A stretch of 64,000 nt of DNA from Leptolyngbya sp. PCC 7375 (GTDB taxonomy: Bacteria; Cyanobacteriota; Cyanobacteriia; Phormidesmidales; Phormidesmidaceae). Under the pieces are notes generated by a model. The model saw only the letters and a program-made list of their open reading frames with translations, did no database searches and had not been told where the DNA came from. Below, piece by piece: positions 16,833-25,157 of the stretch. The stretch's first letter is position 1; each line of letters opens with the position of its first letter. The stretch spans positions 2,962,486-3,026,485 of the forward strand of contig NZ_JH993797.1 of NCBI RefSeq assembly GCF_000316115.1. The letters run 5' to 3'. A program made the translations under genes and the position numbers.

Positions 16833-17978
16833 GTGACTATTCCCCTAAATCCGCTAGAGTCCCTGAGACTTGGACAATGGTTCAAGCTTATTTGTGGCGC
16901 TAGTTATCAAGATGTCTCAAAAGTCCGTAATTTGTCCCTGGTGTATAGCCTTGCAGGGGCAGATTGCATTGATGTAGCAGCTGATCTGGCAGTGGTACAG
17001 GCTGCCACTGATGGAATAATTGCATCACAGTTTGTGATACAAACTGACTCTGGCAGACGTCCGTGGTTGATGGTGAGTTTGAATGATGGTCAAGATCCTC
17101 ACTTCCGCAAAGCGTGGTTTGATGGCCGAAAATGTCCTGTCAATTGTCCCCGTCCTTGCGAGCGAGTATGCCCAGCTGATGCGATCTCGTTACTTTCAGA
17201 CAAACCTGGGCTGTCAGGGTTGGGGGTAATTGCTGAACGCTGTTATGGCTGTGGCCGTTGTTTGCCGGTATGTCCCTATGGTTTGCTGAAAGAGAACGCA
17301 TTTACTGTAGCTGCGGGTGAGCTCGTACCCACACTGATTCCCTTCATCGATGCAATTGAAATCCACACTCAAATTGGTCGACAGATTGAATTTCAGCGCC
17401 TATGGCAGCAAATTGCTTCTTATATTCCGCAGCTGAAGTTGGTGGCCGTCAGTTGCCCCGACAGCGAGACTTGCAGCACCACTATTGTTGACTATCTAAC
17501 TGAGCTCTATCAGTTCATGGACCCTAAGCCCAATCAATTGCTGTGGCAGACGGACGGACGACCCATGAGCGGCGATATTGGTAGGGGAACAACCCTTGCG
17601 ACGGTTCGGCTAGCTGAAAAGGTCTTAAACGCTCGTTTACCTGGCTATGTTCAACTAGCGGGCGGAACCAACGACTATACGGTGGCTAAGTTGCGATCGC
17701 TAAATTTGCTCAAGCCTCGCCTCCAGTCTCTTGGAGAGACTAACTCCGAAACCATAGGTATTCATGGGATTGCCTATGGTAGCTACGCCCGTCGATTATT
17801 GAACCTGGGAGATGGCCATCTCGAAGATGAGCCAGAGCAGCTATGGCAGCAGGTTAACTTAGCGCTTGGCTTGGTGAGTCAGATTAAGCCTGATATCCGG
17901 AACGCCACCAGTATTTCACACTTCTTAAAACAAGATAACTATCCAAAACCAAGCTCAGCTGCGACGGTTCCTCCATAG
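16833..17978 (+). CDS. ldpA: LdpA, iron-sulfur circadian input protein
   Basis: A 381-residue protein with two 4Fe-4S motifs: CPVNCPRPCERVCP around residues 101-114 and CYGCGRCLPVCPYG around 137-150. In Synechococcus elongatus LdpA tunes circadian period to light through redox state and co-purifies with clock proteins. The start is GTG at 16833 right after AGGTGG. The C-terminal half has GYVQLAGGTNDYTVAKL, as in a radical-free, flavin-like fold of uncertain role. It follows ndhN and precedes the AAA/R3H gene on the same strand, so a shared transcript is likely. Confidence 0.92.
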   Translation: MTIPLNPLESLRLGQWFKLICGASYQDVSKVRNLSLVYSLAGADCIDVAADLAVVQAATDGIIASQFVIQTDSGRRPWLMVSLNDGQDPHFRKAWFDGRKCPVNCPRPCERVCPADAISLLSDKPGLSGLGVIAERCYGCGRCLPVCPYGLLKENAFTVAAGELVPTLIPFIDAIEIHTQIGRQIEFQRLWQQIASYIPQLKLVAVSCPDSETCSTTIVDYLTELYQFMDPKPNQLLWQTDGRPMSGDIGRGTTLATVRLAEKVLNARLPGYVQLAGGTNDYTVAKLRSLNLLKPRLQSLGETNSETIGIHGIAYGSYARRLLNLGDGHLEDEPEQLWQQVNLALGLVSQIKPDIRNATSISHFLKQDNYPKPSSAATVPP

Positions 17979-18077
17979 GAGATAGCCGTAGTCAGGCAAG
18001 CCAGTTTGACTGCTATGGCTGTAAACCTGGCTCAATTCTACCTATCTTTAAATATTCCTTTTTAGTTTCCCGAATCT

Positions 18078-19862
18078 ATGGCTCGTTCAGACGAATATCA
18101 ATCTGCGCCTGAATCGACTGCTGCACTTTCTAAAAGCAGTGCTCCAATTCATGACGACCTGGATCAGCTTTTAAGTATCCTGCCTGAAGGCCTGCGTGCT
18201 CCCCTGAGTAATCATCCTCAGCGTTCTCAGCTAATTGAGGTCATCCTAGATTTAGGTAGACGGCCCGAAGCTAGATTTCCAGGCAAGGCAGACTATCTTT
18301 CAGAGCAGGTTATTTCCAAGGAAGATTTACAGCACTGTATTGAACGGGTTGGGGCATTTGGGGGTGATAATCGCGCTGGAATTGAGAAAACGCTACACCG
18401 CATTAGTGCTATGCGGAACCGAGCTGGAACCATTATTGGCCTGACCTGTCGAGTGGGTCGAGCTGTTTTTGGCACAGTCGAAATGATTCGTGACCTGGTT
18501 GAAGCAGGCCAGTCAATTTTACTGCTGGGCAGACCAGGTGTGGGCAAAACTACTGCTCTACGAGAAATTGCTCGCGTCTTAGCAGATGACCTTGACAAAC
18601 GTGTCGTCATTATAGACACGTCCAACGAAATTGCCGGTGATGGAGATATACCTCACCCTGCCATCGGTCGAGCCCGCCGTATGCAAGTAGCCCGACCGGA
18701 ACAGCAGCACCAAGTCATGATCGAGGCCGTTGAAAATCATACCCCCGAAGTCATTATCATTGATGAAATCGGTACTGAGCTCGAAGCACTAGCAGCCCGA
18801 ACTATTGCAGAAAGGGGGGTACAGCTAGTGGGTACCGCCCATGGTAACCAGTTAGAAAACCTGATCAAAAATCCAACTCTGGCTGACCTCATTGGCGGTA
18901 TTCAAACGGTCACCCTAGGAGATGATGAAGCTCGTCGTCGGGGTAGCCAAAAAAGTGTTTTGGAACGCAAAGCTCCACCCACATTTGACATGGCGATTGA
19001 AATGCTGGAGCGACAGCGGTGGGTTGTCCATGAGGATGTAGCAGCTACGGTTGATCATCTATTGCGCGGGCGCATGTCGGAAACCCAGGTTCGGACGGTG
19101 GGAGAAAACGGCAAAGTCTCCATCACCCATGAACTGCCGGATATTGTTAGTCAAAGGCGCACCACTCGACGGACTCAGCGAGGTTGGCGCGAGGCTGGCC
19201 AAATGGAACCCGTTGCACAACGAGTTCGCCAGCATGGCCCCACGGCACCGACGCCACTACCCGTACCTACTGCTAATGATGAGTTTCAAGCATTGTTGGA
19301 TCGACAACTGGATACAAGTAGTTTGGAACTGTCCACACCAGTGGGGCCTAATGGGGAAGATTTGGTGCCGATTTATCCCTATGGCATTAGCCGTGAACAG
19401 CTACATCATGTCATTGATACGCTAAAACTTCCGGTATCAATTACCAAGGAGCTTGGGGTGGCTCAAGCAGTGTTGGCATTGCGATCGCATGTGCGAAACC
19501 ACTCTAAACTCAAAACCATTGCAAAATCGCGTCAACTTCCTATTTACACCGTCAAATCCAATACCATTCCACAGATCACACGAGCCCTGCAACGTCTTCT
19601 AGATATTGACCCTAGAGATCAATCAGCAGCCATTGATCTTTCTCTATTTACTCGCCAAGGCGAAGATGATGAACTCGAAGCCCTTGAAGAAGCAAGGCTA
19701 GCAGTTGAGCAAATTGTTATTCCTAAAGGACAACCCGTCGAATTATTACCCCGCTCTGCAAAAATCCGAAAAATGCAACACGAATTAGCCGAGCACTATC
19801 GACTTAAGTCCTTGAGTTTTGGGGATGAACCCAACCGTCGGCTACGTATTTTTCCTGCCTAA
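18078..19862 (+). CDS. AAA ATPase with C-terminal R3H domain (Ycf45-like)
   Basis: A 594-residue protein. The ATPase core resembles SpoIIIAA/Ycf45: Walker A GRPGVGKTT around residues 151-159, VVIIDTSNEIAGDGDIPHPA after it, Walker B VIIIDEIG around 225-232. The last 60 or so residues (QPVELLPRSAKIRKMQHELA, then HYRLKSLSFGDEPNRRL) form an R3H nucleic-acid-binding domain. A linker of about 150 residues separates them and carries a second conserved block (IYPYGISREQLHHVIDTL). Homologues occur in plastids (ycf45). Probable role: nucleotide-driven remodelling of RNA or ssDNA; exact function unknown. Confidence 0.88.
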   Translation: MARSDEYQSAPESTAALSKSSAPIHDDLDQLLSILPEGLRAPLSNHPQRSQLIEVILDLGRRPEARFPGKADYLSEQVISKEDLQHCIERVGAFGGDNRAGIEKTLHRISAMRNRAGTIIGLTCRVGRAVFGTVEMIRDLVEAGQSILLLGRPGVGKTTALREIARVLADDLDKRVVIIDTSNEIAGDGDIPHPAIGRARRMQVARPEQQHQVMIEAVENHTPEVIIIDEIGTELEALAARTIAERGVQLVGTAHGNQLENLIKNPTLADLIGGIQTVTLGDDEARRRGSQKSVLERKAPPTFDMAIEMLERQRWVVHEDVAATVDHLLRGRMSETQVRTVGENGKVSITHELPDIVSQRRTTRRTQRGWREAGQMEPVAQRVRQHGPTAPTPLPVPTANDEFQALLDRQLDTSSLELSTPVGPNGEDLVPIYPYGISREQLHHVIDTLKLPVSITKELGVAQAVLALRSHVRNHSKLKTIAKSRQLPIYTVKSNTIPQITRALQRLLDIDPRDQSAAIDLSLFTRQGEDDELEALEEARLAVEQIVIPKGQPVELLPRSAKIRKMQHELAEHYRLKSLSFGDEPNRRLRIFPA

Positions 19863-19989
19863 ATATCACCATACCTATGAGTGCCATGCACCTAAACGTT
19901 CTCCTGAGTACCCCATTCAGATAAGATAATCACCACAGGCCCAATGGCCAGGCACACAATTGGAGCCATCTGTAATTGGGAATAAGTTT

Positions 19990-20400
19990 ATGAAACGTAT
20001 TTTGTCTCGTTTGTTTGCATTTACCCTAGTGGCCATCCTAGGTCTCACTGGCTGCGGTGGTGACGGCATGGGAGCTGACGGACTCAGCGGTAACTATCGC
20101 CAAGACACCATGGCAGTTGTAGAAACCCTCAGAACCACCATTGAACTACCCGCAGATGCTCCAAACCTCCCTGAGGTTCGCTCCCAAGCCAGACAACAGA
20201 TCAATGCATTCTCAGCCCGCTATCGTCGATCTGCAAATGCAGCTAGTCTAAGTTCCTTTGCCACCATGCAAACAGCATTGAATGCACTGGCAGGCCACTA
20301 CAGCTCCTATCCCAATCGCCCTATTCCTGCAAAGCTTAAGGCTCGATTAGAACAAGAGTTTAAGCAAGTCGAAGCTGCACTGCGTCGAGAATCGGCGTAG
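19990..20400 (+). CDS. psb27: Photosystem II assembly lipoprotein Psb27
   Basis: A 136-residue lumenal lipoprotein. The signal peptide ends in a lipobox (LGLTGC, Cys at about residue 21), followed by the four-helix Psb27 body: NYRQDTMAVVETLRTTIELP, QQINAFSARYRR, TMQTALNALAGHYSSYPNRP and LKARLEQEFKQVE. It binds CP43 on the lumen side and keeps the Mn cluster from assembling too early. The frame extends to a TTG at 19960, but the signal peptide fits the ATG at 19990. A very long hairpin follows 19 bases after the stop. Confidence 0.95.
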   Translation: MKRILSRLFAFTLVAILGLTGCGGDGMGADGLSGNYRQDTMAVVETLRTTIELPADAPNLPEVRSQARQQINAFSARYRRSANAASLSSFATMQTALNALAGHYSSYPNRPIPAKLKARLEQEFKQVEAALRRESA

Positions 20401-20419
20401 TTAGTAGTTAATAGTCACA

Positions 20420-20470
20420 AATACCCCAAAAAAGCCTCGCCGGAATCCGGCGAGGCTTTTTTGGGGTATT
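20420..20470. terminator. Perfect 24-bp stem terminator after psb27
   Basis: Arms 20420-20443 and 20447-20470 are perfectly complementary around a 3-base loop. The GC-rich core GCCTCGCCGG is flanked by six A before and six T after, so it can end transcription in both directions. It separates psb27 from the rpmJ promoter. Confidence 0.93.
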
Positions 20471-20553
20471 CCTGTAGCAATTTACATCTACTAATGGCTA
20501 TATCGAATAGCAAGCGATCTCAAGCCACATCAACTATCCGTAACAAAAATTAA

Positions 20554-20583
20554 TTGACCGCTTGTTAAGCTATTTGCTAGAAT
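20554..20583 (+). promoter_or_regulatory. Sigma70-type promoter of rpmJ operon
   Basis: TTGACC at 20554-20559 and TAGAAT at 20578-20583 are separated by 18 bases, each one base from consensus. A start near 20590 would give a leader of about 30 bases before the rpmJ ATG. It lies at the rearranged junction described in the findings, where the alpha operon no longer follows infA. Confidence 0.72.
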
Positions 20584-20618
20584 CACACTTCTGTAGGCAA
20601 GTTTTTTACATTTTCAGC

Positions 20619-20732
20619 ATGAAAGTACGGGCATCCGTCAAGAAGATGTGCGACAAGTGCCGGGTGATCCGTCGGCGCGGTCGAGTGATGGTTATTTGTT
20701 CTAACCCCAAGCATAAGCAACGTCAGGGTTAG
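20619..20732 (+). CDS. rpmJ: Ribosomal protein L36 (bL36)
   Basis: A 37-residue zinc-ribbon protein too short for ordinary gene calling thresholds. It starts MKVRASVKKMCDKC and keeps all four zinc ligands: Cys11, Cys14, Cys27 and His32. It is the first gene after the promoter at 20554 and is 106 bases before rpsM. In most cyanobacteria infA directly precedes it; here infA is about 16 kb away on the other strand. Confidence 0.97.
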   Translation: MKVRASVKKMCDKCRVIRRRGRVMVICSNPKHKQRQG

Positions 20733-20773
20733 CCACTGTAACGAGTTTAACGATTTATTTCACATTCAACTGA

Positions 20774-20811
20774 GCGGTTGCCAACTGACATGTCAGTGCC
20801 AACGTAACCGC
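20774..20811 (+). promoter_or_regulatory. Stem-loop in rpsM leader
   Basis: A perfect 14-base palindrome (ACTGACATGTCAGT, 20784-20797) is nested inside GCGGTT/AACCGC arms (20774-20779, 20806-20811). It lies 28 bases before the rpsM GTG. In E. coli the alpha operon is autoregulated by S4 at the rpsM leader; whether this structure has such a role is inference. Confidence 0.5.
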
Positions 20812-20838
20812 ACGGCAGCAAACTAGGGAGAAAGCACG

Positions 20839-21219
20839 GTGGCACGTATTGCAGGCGTTGACCTACCAAGGGACAAGCGCATTGAGATTGGTTTAACTTA
20901 CATCTACGGTATCGGCCTGAGTCGGTCCAAAGAGATTCTGGAAAAAACTGGGGTCAACGCCGATATTCGCGTTAAGGATTTGGCAGATAGCGATGTAGCA
21001 AAACTACGGGAAGTGGTTGAAAACGACTATCAAATCGAAGGTGATTTGAGACGTTGGGAAAGTATGAACATCAAGCGGCTAATGGATATTGGCTGCTACA
21101 GAGGACGTCGCCATCGGGCAGGACTGCCCGTGCGTGGTCAGCGGACTCGCACTAATGCGCGCACACGTCGTGGTAAGCGCTTGGCTATTGCTGGCAAGAA
21201 GAAGCCTGGTAAGAAATAG
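20839..21219 (+). CDS. rpsM: Ribosomal protein S13 (uS13)
   Basis: A 126-residue small-subunit head protein: ARIAGVDLPRDKRIEIGLTY, the helix-hairpin-helix, and the C-terminal signature RRHRAGLPVRGQRTRTNART. The start is GTG at 20839 with GGGAGA upstream. A 169-base gap to rpsK holds no visible gene. Confidence 0.97.
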   Translation: MARIAGVDLPRDKRIEIGLTYIYGIGLSRSKEILEKTGVNADIRVKDLADSDVAKLREVVENDYQIEGDLRRWESMNIKRLMDIGCYRGRRHRAGLPVRGQRTRTNARTRRGKRLAIAGKKKPGKK

Positions 21220-21388
21220 AACCTGACGACGCAATCTGTAGGTGATCTTTACATTCCAAGGGTTGCCGATTTAGACATGCGTGTTACAACAGGGAAGGCA
21301 TTTTGGCAAGGCATTGGCAATCAGGTGGGTCACTAGTCGGCGACTACACAGGTTTTTGAAGAGTTAACGTTTTCGGAATACAGGAACT

Positions 21389-21781
21389 ATGGCTAAAGGC
21401 GTCAAGCGCTCGGGTGGACGCAAACCCCGGAAGAATGTCCCCAACGGTGTTGTCCACATTCAATCAACATTTAACAACACCATTGTGACTATTACAGATA
21501 CCAAAGGTGATGCAGTTTCATGGGCATCAGCTGGTTCCAGTGGCTTTAAAGGTGCCAAGAAAGGAACTCCCTTTGCAGCTCAAACAGCAGCCGACAGTGC
21601 TGCCCGTCGAGCTATGGATCAAGGAATGCGTCAGGTTGAAGTCATGGTTAGTGGCCCTGGTGCTGGTCGTGAAACTGCCATTCGTGCTCTTCAAGGGGCT
21701 GGGTTAGAAATCACTTTAATTCGTGATGTGACTCCTATTCCCCACAACGGCTGCCGCCCGCCCAAGCGCCGCCGCGTCTAA
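21389..21781 (+). CDS. rpsK: Ribosomal protein S11 (uS11)
   Basis: A 130-residue platform protein: GVVHIQSTFNNTIVTITDTK, then GPGAGRETAIRALQGAGLEI and the C-terminal DVTPIPHNGCRPPKRRRV. Its SD AGGAACT-like site precedes the ATG. rpoA follows after 66 bases. Confidence 0.97.
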   Translation: MAKGVKRSGGRKPRKNVPNGVVHIQSTFNNTIVTITDTKGDAVSWASAGSSGFKGAKKGTPFAAQTAADSAARRAMDQGMRQVEVMVSGPGAGRETAIRALQGAGLEITLIRDVTPIPHNGCRPPKRRRV

Positions 21782-21847
21782 TTTTTTTTAACCTATCAGC
21801 TAAAAAGTTAGCCACCAGGCAATAGCTATCTAAGGGAGGTCACTGTA

Positions 21848-22795
21848 GTGGGACAGTTTAAAATTGAATGTGTAGAATCAATCGTCGAAGACGATCAGAG
21901 CCAATTTAGTCGTTTTGTGCTCGAACCTCTTGAGCGTAGTCAAGGGATCACAGTTGGTAACGCACTCAGACGGGTTTTACTCTCAAATATTGAGGGTGCT
22001 GCTATCACAGCGGTGCGCATGGCAGGGGCAAATCATGAGTTTGCAACAATTCCAGGGGTACGTGAGGATGTGCTTGATATCATCCTGAACCTCAAGGAAG
22101 TTGTTGTTAAGACCTACACAAACCAACCTCAGATTGGCCGCCTAGCTGTACAAGGTCCTGCGACTGTAACGGCAGCACATTTTGAGTTGCCTGCTGAAGT
22201 TGAGCTTATTAACCCAGATCATTACGTGGCCTCAGTTGCTCAGGGTCACACACTTGAAATGGAGTTTCGGGTAGAAAATGGTCACGGTTACCGTGCTGTC
22301 AGCAACAATCGCGATGAAGCAACAGCCCTAGACTTCATGCAAATTGATGCTGTCTTTATGCCAGTAAGAAAGGTCAATTATTCAGTTGAAGAGACAATCG
22401 TTGGTGCCGATCAGCCCAAAGATCGCTTACTGATGGAAGTTAGTACAAATGGTAGTCTGACGCCTCAGCAGGCAATGAGCCAGGCAGCGGATATTCTGAT
22501 AGACCTGTTTAACCCACTCAAGGATGTTACCCTCGAGCCCAAGCGGGATGAAGACGTCAAAGAGGAAGACACCACTTATCAGATTCCAATTGAAGAATTA
22601 CAGCTGTCTGTACGTGCCTATAACTGTTTGAAGCGAGCGCAGATTAATTCTGTGTCTGATTTGCTGGACTACAGCCAAGAAGATCTCCTTGAGATTAAGA
22701 ACTTTGGTCAGAAGTCAGCGGAAGAGGTGATTGATTCACTACAACATCGATTGGGAATTACCCTACCTATCGAAAAACCGGCTAAACAATCTTAG
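21848..22795 (+). CDS. rpoA: RNA polymerase alpha subunit
   Basis: A 315-residue protein. The N-terminal assembly domain (about 1-230) includes GITVGNALRRVLLSNIEGAA for dimerisation; the C-terminal domain (about 245-310) with VRAYNCLKRAQINSVSDLL and LLEIKNFGQKSAEEVIDSL binds UP elements and activators. The start is GTG at 21848, supported by a strong AAGGGAGGT ribosome site eight bases before it. Confidence 0.98.
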   Translation: MGQFKIECVESIVEDDQSQFSRFVLEPLERSQGITVGNALRRVLLSNIEGAAITAVRMAGANHEFATIPGVREDVLDIILNLKEVVVKTYTNQPQIGRLAVQGPATVTAAHFELPAEVELINPDHYVASVAQGHTLEMEFRVENGHGYRAVSNNRDEATALDFMQIDAVFMPVRKVNYSVEETIVGADQPKDRLLMEVSTNGSLTPQQAMSQAADILIDLFNPLKDVTLEPKRDEDVKEEDTTYQIPIEELQLSVRAYNCLKRAQINSVSDLLDYSQEDLLEIKNFGQKSAEEVIDSLQHRLGITLPIEKPAKQS

Positions 22796-22835
22796 GCCTA
22801 ACGCCTTGGCCTTGAGTGTTTTCAGGCCAATCTCT

Positions 22836-22860
22836 CCGAAGCCCAAAGCTTCGGTTTTTT
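22836..22860 (+). terminator. Intra-operon terminator/attenuator between rpoA and rplQ
   Basis: CCGAAGC (22836-22842) pairs with GCTTCGG (22848-22854) around CCAAA and is followed by six T. This is a textbook intrinsic terminator inside a ribosomal operon. It should lower, not abolish, rplQ expression, or imply a separate rplQ promoter. Confidence 0.8.
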
Positions 22861-22889
22861 CTTGTCTATTTGCTAACAGAGGAGACCCT

Positions 22890-23240
22890 ATGCGCCATCG
22901 TTGTCGTACGCCCCATCTGGGCAAACCTGCAGATCAGCGTCGTGCTTTGTTACGATCGCTCACTACTGAACTCATTCGTCACGGTCGGATCAAAACCACA
23001 CTCACTCGAGCCAAGGCCGTCCGTTCCGAAGCCGAGCGTATGATCACCCTAGCCAAGGAAGGTTCCCTGGCGGCTCGCCGTCGAGCCATGGGGTACATGT
23101 ACGACAAAGACCTTGTTCATTCTTTGTTTGAACAAGCCCCCTCTCGATATGCTGAGCGTCAGGGTGGCTATACCCGCATCGTGCGTACGATTAGCCGCCG
23201 AGGTGACAATTCAGTGATGGCCATCATTGAGCTCACCTAG
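22890..23240 (+). CDS. rplQ: Ribosomal protein L17 (bL17)
   Basis: A 116-residue protein beginning MRHRCRTPHLGKPADQRRAL, with HGRIKTTLTRAKAVRSEAER and the C-terminal YTRIVRTISRRGDNSVMAI signature. The frame continues upstream across the terminator into rpoA, but AGAGGAG sits just before the ATG at 22890 and the family starts here. Confidence 0.97.
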   Translation: MRHRCRTPHLGKPADQRRALLRSLTTELIRHGRIKTTLTRAKAVRSEAERMITLAKEGSLAARRRAMGYMYDKDLVHSLFEQAPSRYAERQGGYTRIVRTISRRGDNSVMAIIELT

Positions 23241-23249
23241 TTCCCATTG

Positions 23250-24128
23250 ATGACTAATCGTACGCCCGCTAAGCAGCTCGAAGCTGTCCCTAAAGCCAAC
23301 AAAGGTAACCAACGGGTAGCCATTGTTATTCAATATCAGGGCACCCATTTTTATGGATGGCAACGTCAGCCAGCAAAACGTACGGTACAAGCGGAGATTG
23401 AGGCAGCGATCGCGTCATTACTGGGTGATAACGTCACCATTCATGGCGCAGGGCGTACTGATACGGGGGTACATGCGGCAGCCCAAGTAGCCCACTTCGA
23501 TGCTCCTAAGATCATCCCAGCCTACCGTTGGGCATCTATCCTTAATCATCGATTAAGTGAAGACATCGTGATTCGCGCTGCGGCTCAGGTTCCCGATGAT
23601 TGGCATGCCCAATATTCGGCCCAATGGCGACGGTATCGATACACCATCTACACCGATGCCTATCCCAATCTCTTTGTTCGTCCCTACGCATGGCATTTTT
23701 ACCATGAGCCGCTGGACGATCAGCTAATGCAGTCGGCATTAACCCCCATGGTGGGTTATCATGAGCTAACTGCGTTTCATCGCGCGGGATCTAGTCGTGC
23801 CCATTCGTGGGTTGAATTGCAGGCGGCTGAATGTTCCCGCTGTGGACCGTTTGTTCAGGTTGAGCTGCAAGCTGCCGGTTTTCTGTACGGTATGGTGCGC
23901 CTGGTGATGGGCTTGCTAGTGAGTGTGGGACGCCGCCGCTTAACCCCTGCTGCTTTTACTGAACTATGGCAGTCAGGGCGTCGTGACTTGGTTAAGCATG
24001 CCGCACCGCCTCGAGGACTTTGTCTGTTGCGGGTCGGTTACCAACATTTCCCCTTTGCACCGGATGCTTGGTTTGATACTCAACCACAGCTAACGCTGCA
24101 TTCCACCACCAAGAATTTGGCTGTTTAG
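23250..24128 (+). CDS. truA: tRNA pseudouridine(38-40) synthase TruA
   Basis: A 292-residue enzyme that modifies U38-U40 in the tRNA anticodon stem. The catalytic Asp is in GAGRTDTGVHAAAQVAHF (near residue 73), preceded by IQYQGTHFYGWQRQP. About 20 extra residues precede the family core. It starts nine bases after rplQ, the standard cyanobacterial neighbourhood. Confidence 0.96.
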   Translation: MTNRTPAKQLEAVPKANKGNQRVAIVIQYQGTHFYGWQRQPAKRTVQAEIEAAIASLLGDNVTIHGAGRTDTGVHAAAQVAHFDAPKIIPAYRWASILNHRLSEDIVIRAAAQVPDDWHAQYSAQWRRYRYTIYTDAYPNLFVRPYAWHFYHEPLDDQLMQSALTPMVGYHELTAFHRAGSSRAHSWVELQAAECSRCGPFVQVELQAAGFLYGMVRLVMGLLVSVGRRRLTPAAFTELWQSGRRDLVKHAAPPRGLCLLRVGYQHFPFAPDAWFDTQPQLTLHSTTKNLAV

Positions 24129-24217
24129 ATTGCTGTGGGCAATCGTTGAGATGTTACTCAACACTCTTAGAAAAAGAAGCAGCCTTTCATCCAGTTCGTT
24201 GATATCAGAGCCTAAGC

Positions 24218-24649
24218 ATGTTTAAGACCTACATTCCCCCTGTCCAAGAAATTGACAAGAAGTGGTACGTTGTCGATGCGGCTGACAAACGCCTTGGTCG
24301 TCTAGCAACAGAAATTGCCAATATCTTGCGTGGTAAAAATAAACCCACCTTCACCCCCAATATGGATACGGGTGACTTTGTTATCGTGATTAATGCTGAG
24401 AAGGTCAACGTTACCGGTAACAAGCGCCAGCAAAAACTCTACCGCCGTCACTCTGGTCGTCCTGGTGGAATGAAGGTTGAAACATTTGACCAACTACAGA
24501 ACCGGATTCCTGAGCGCATTATTGAAAAGGCTGTTAAAGGAATGCTGCCTAAGAATGCTCTCGGACGTAAGCTGTTTACCAATCTGAAAGTCTATGCAGG
24601 TCCTGAGCATCCCCACACTGCTCAACAGCCTGAAACAATCAGCCTTTAG
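24218..24649 (+). CDS. rplM: Ribosomal protein L13 (uL13)
   Basis: A 143-residue early-assembly protein: WYVVDAADKRLGRLATEIAN, RGKNKPTFTPNMDTGDFVIV and the signature AVKGMLPKNALGRKLFTNLK. It precedes rpsI, its near-universal partner, by 48 bases. Confidence 0.97.
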   Translation: MFKTYIPPVQEIDKKWYVVDAADKRLGRLATEIANILRGKNKPTFTPNMDTGDFVIVINAEKVNVTGNKRQQKLYRRHSGRPGGMKVETFDQLQNRIPERIIEKAVKGMLPKNALGRKLFTNLKVYAGPEHPHTAQQPETISL

Positions 24650-24697
24650 GAGTCGACCTCATAGTATTTAGCAGTATTTACAGGAGAGCATAATTCC

Positions 24698-25108
24698 ATG
24701 TCAGAAGGACAGTCCGATCGCGTTGTTTATTGGGGTACTGGCCGTCGCAAGGCATCTGTTGCCCGTGTACGCTTAGTTCCAGGAGAAGGCAAGCTTTTTG
24801 TCAACGGTAAACCCGGTGAAGATCATCTTCAGAACAACTCTGCCTACTTGTCAGCAACCAAAGCTCCGCTAGAGACTCTAGGTCTGGAAGGTGACTACGA
24901 TATTTTAGTTAATGTTCGTGGTGGTGGATTGACTGGTCAAGCTGATGCCATCAAGCTCGGTGTAGCTCGAGCTCTGTGTGAACTAGACCCTGCAAACCGT
25001 GGTCCTTTAAAGATTGAAGGTTATCTAACCCGTGATCCACGTTGTAAGGAGCGTAAGAAGTACGGTTTGAAGAAAGCCCGTAAAGCCTCCCAGTTCTCCA
25101 AGCGTTAA
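24698..25108 (+). CDS. rpsI: Ribosomal protein S9 (uS9)
   Basis: A 136-residue protein whose C-terminal tail touches P-site tRNA. YWGTGRRKASVARVRLVPGE, GGGLTGQADAIKLGVARALC and the ending KKARKASQFSKR are conserved. Start ATG at 24698 after AGGAG. Confidence 0.97.
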   Translation: MSEGQSDRVVYWGTGRRKASVARVRLVPGEGKLFVNGKPGEDHLQNNSAYLSATKAPLETLGLEGDYDILVNVRGGGLTGQADAIKLGVARALCELDPANRGPLKIEGYLTRDPRCKERKKYGLKKARKASQFSKR

Positions 25109-25157
25109 GTTTGGGTTCTATCTATTTTTTAGATCATCTCACTACCGGATTAGAACA

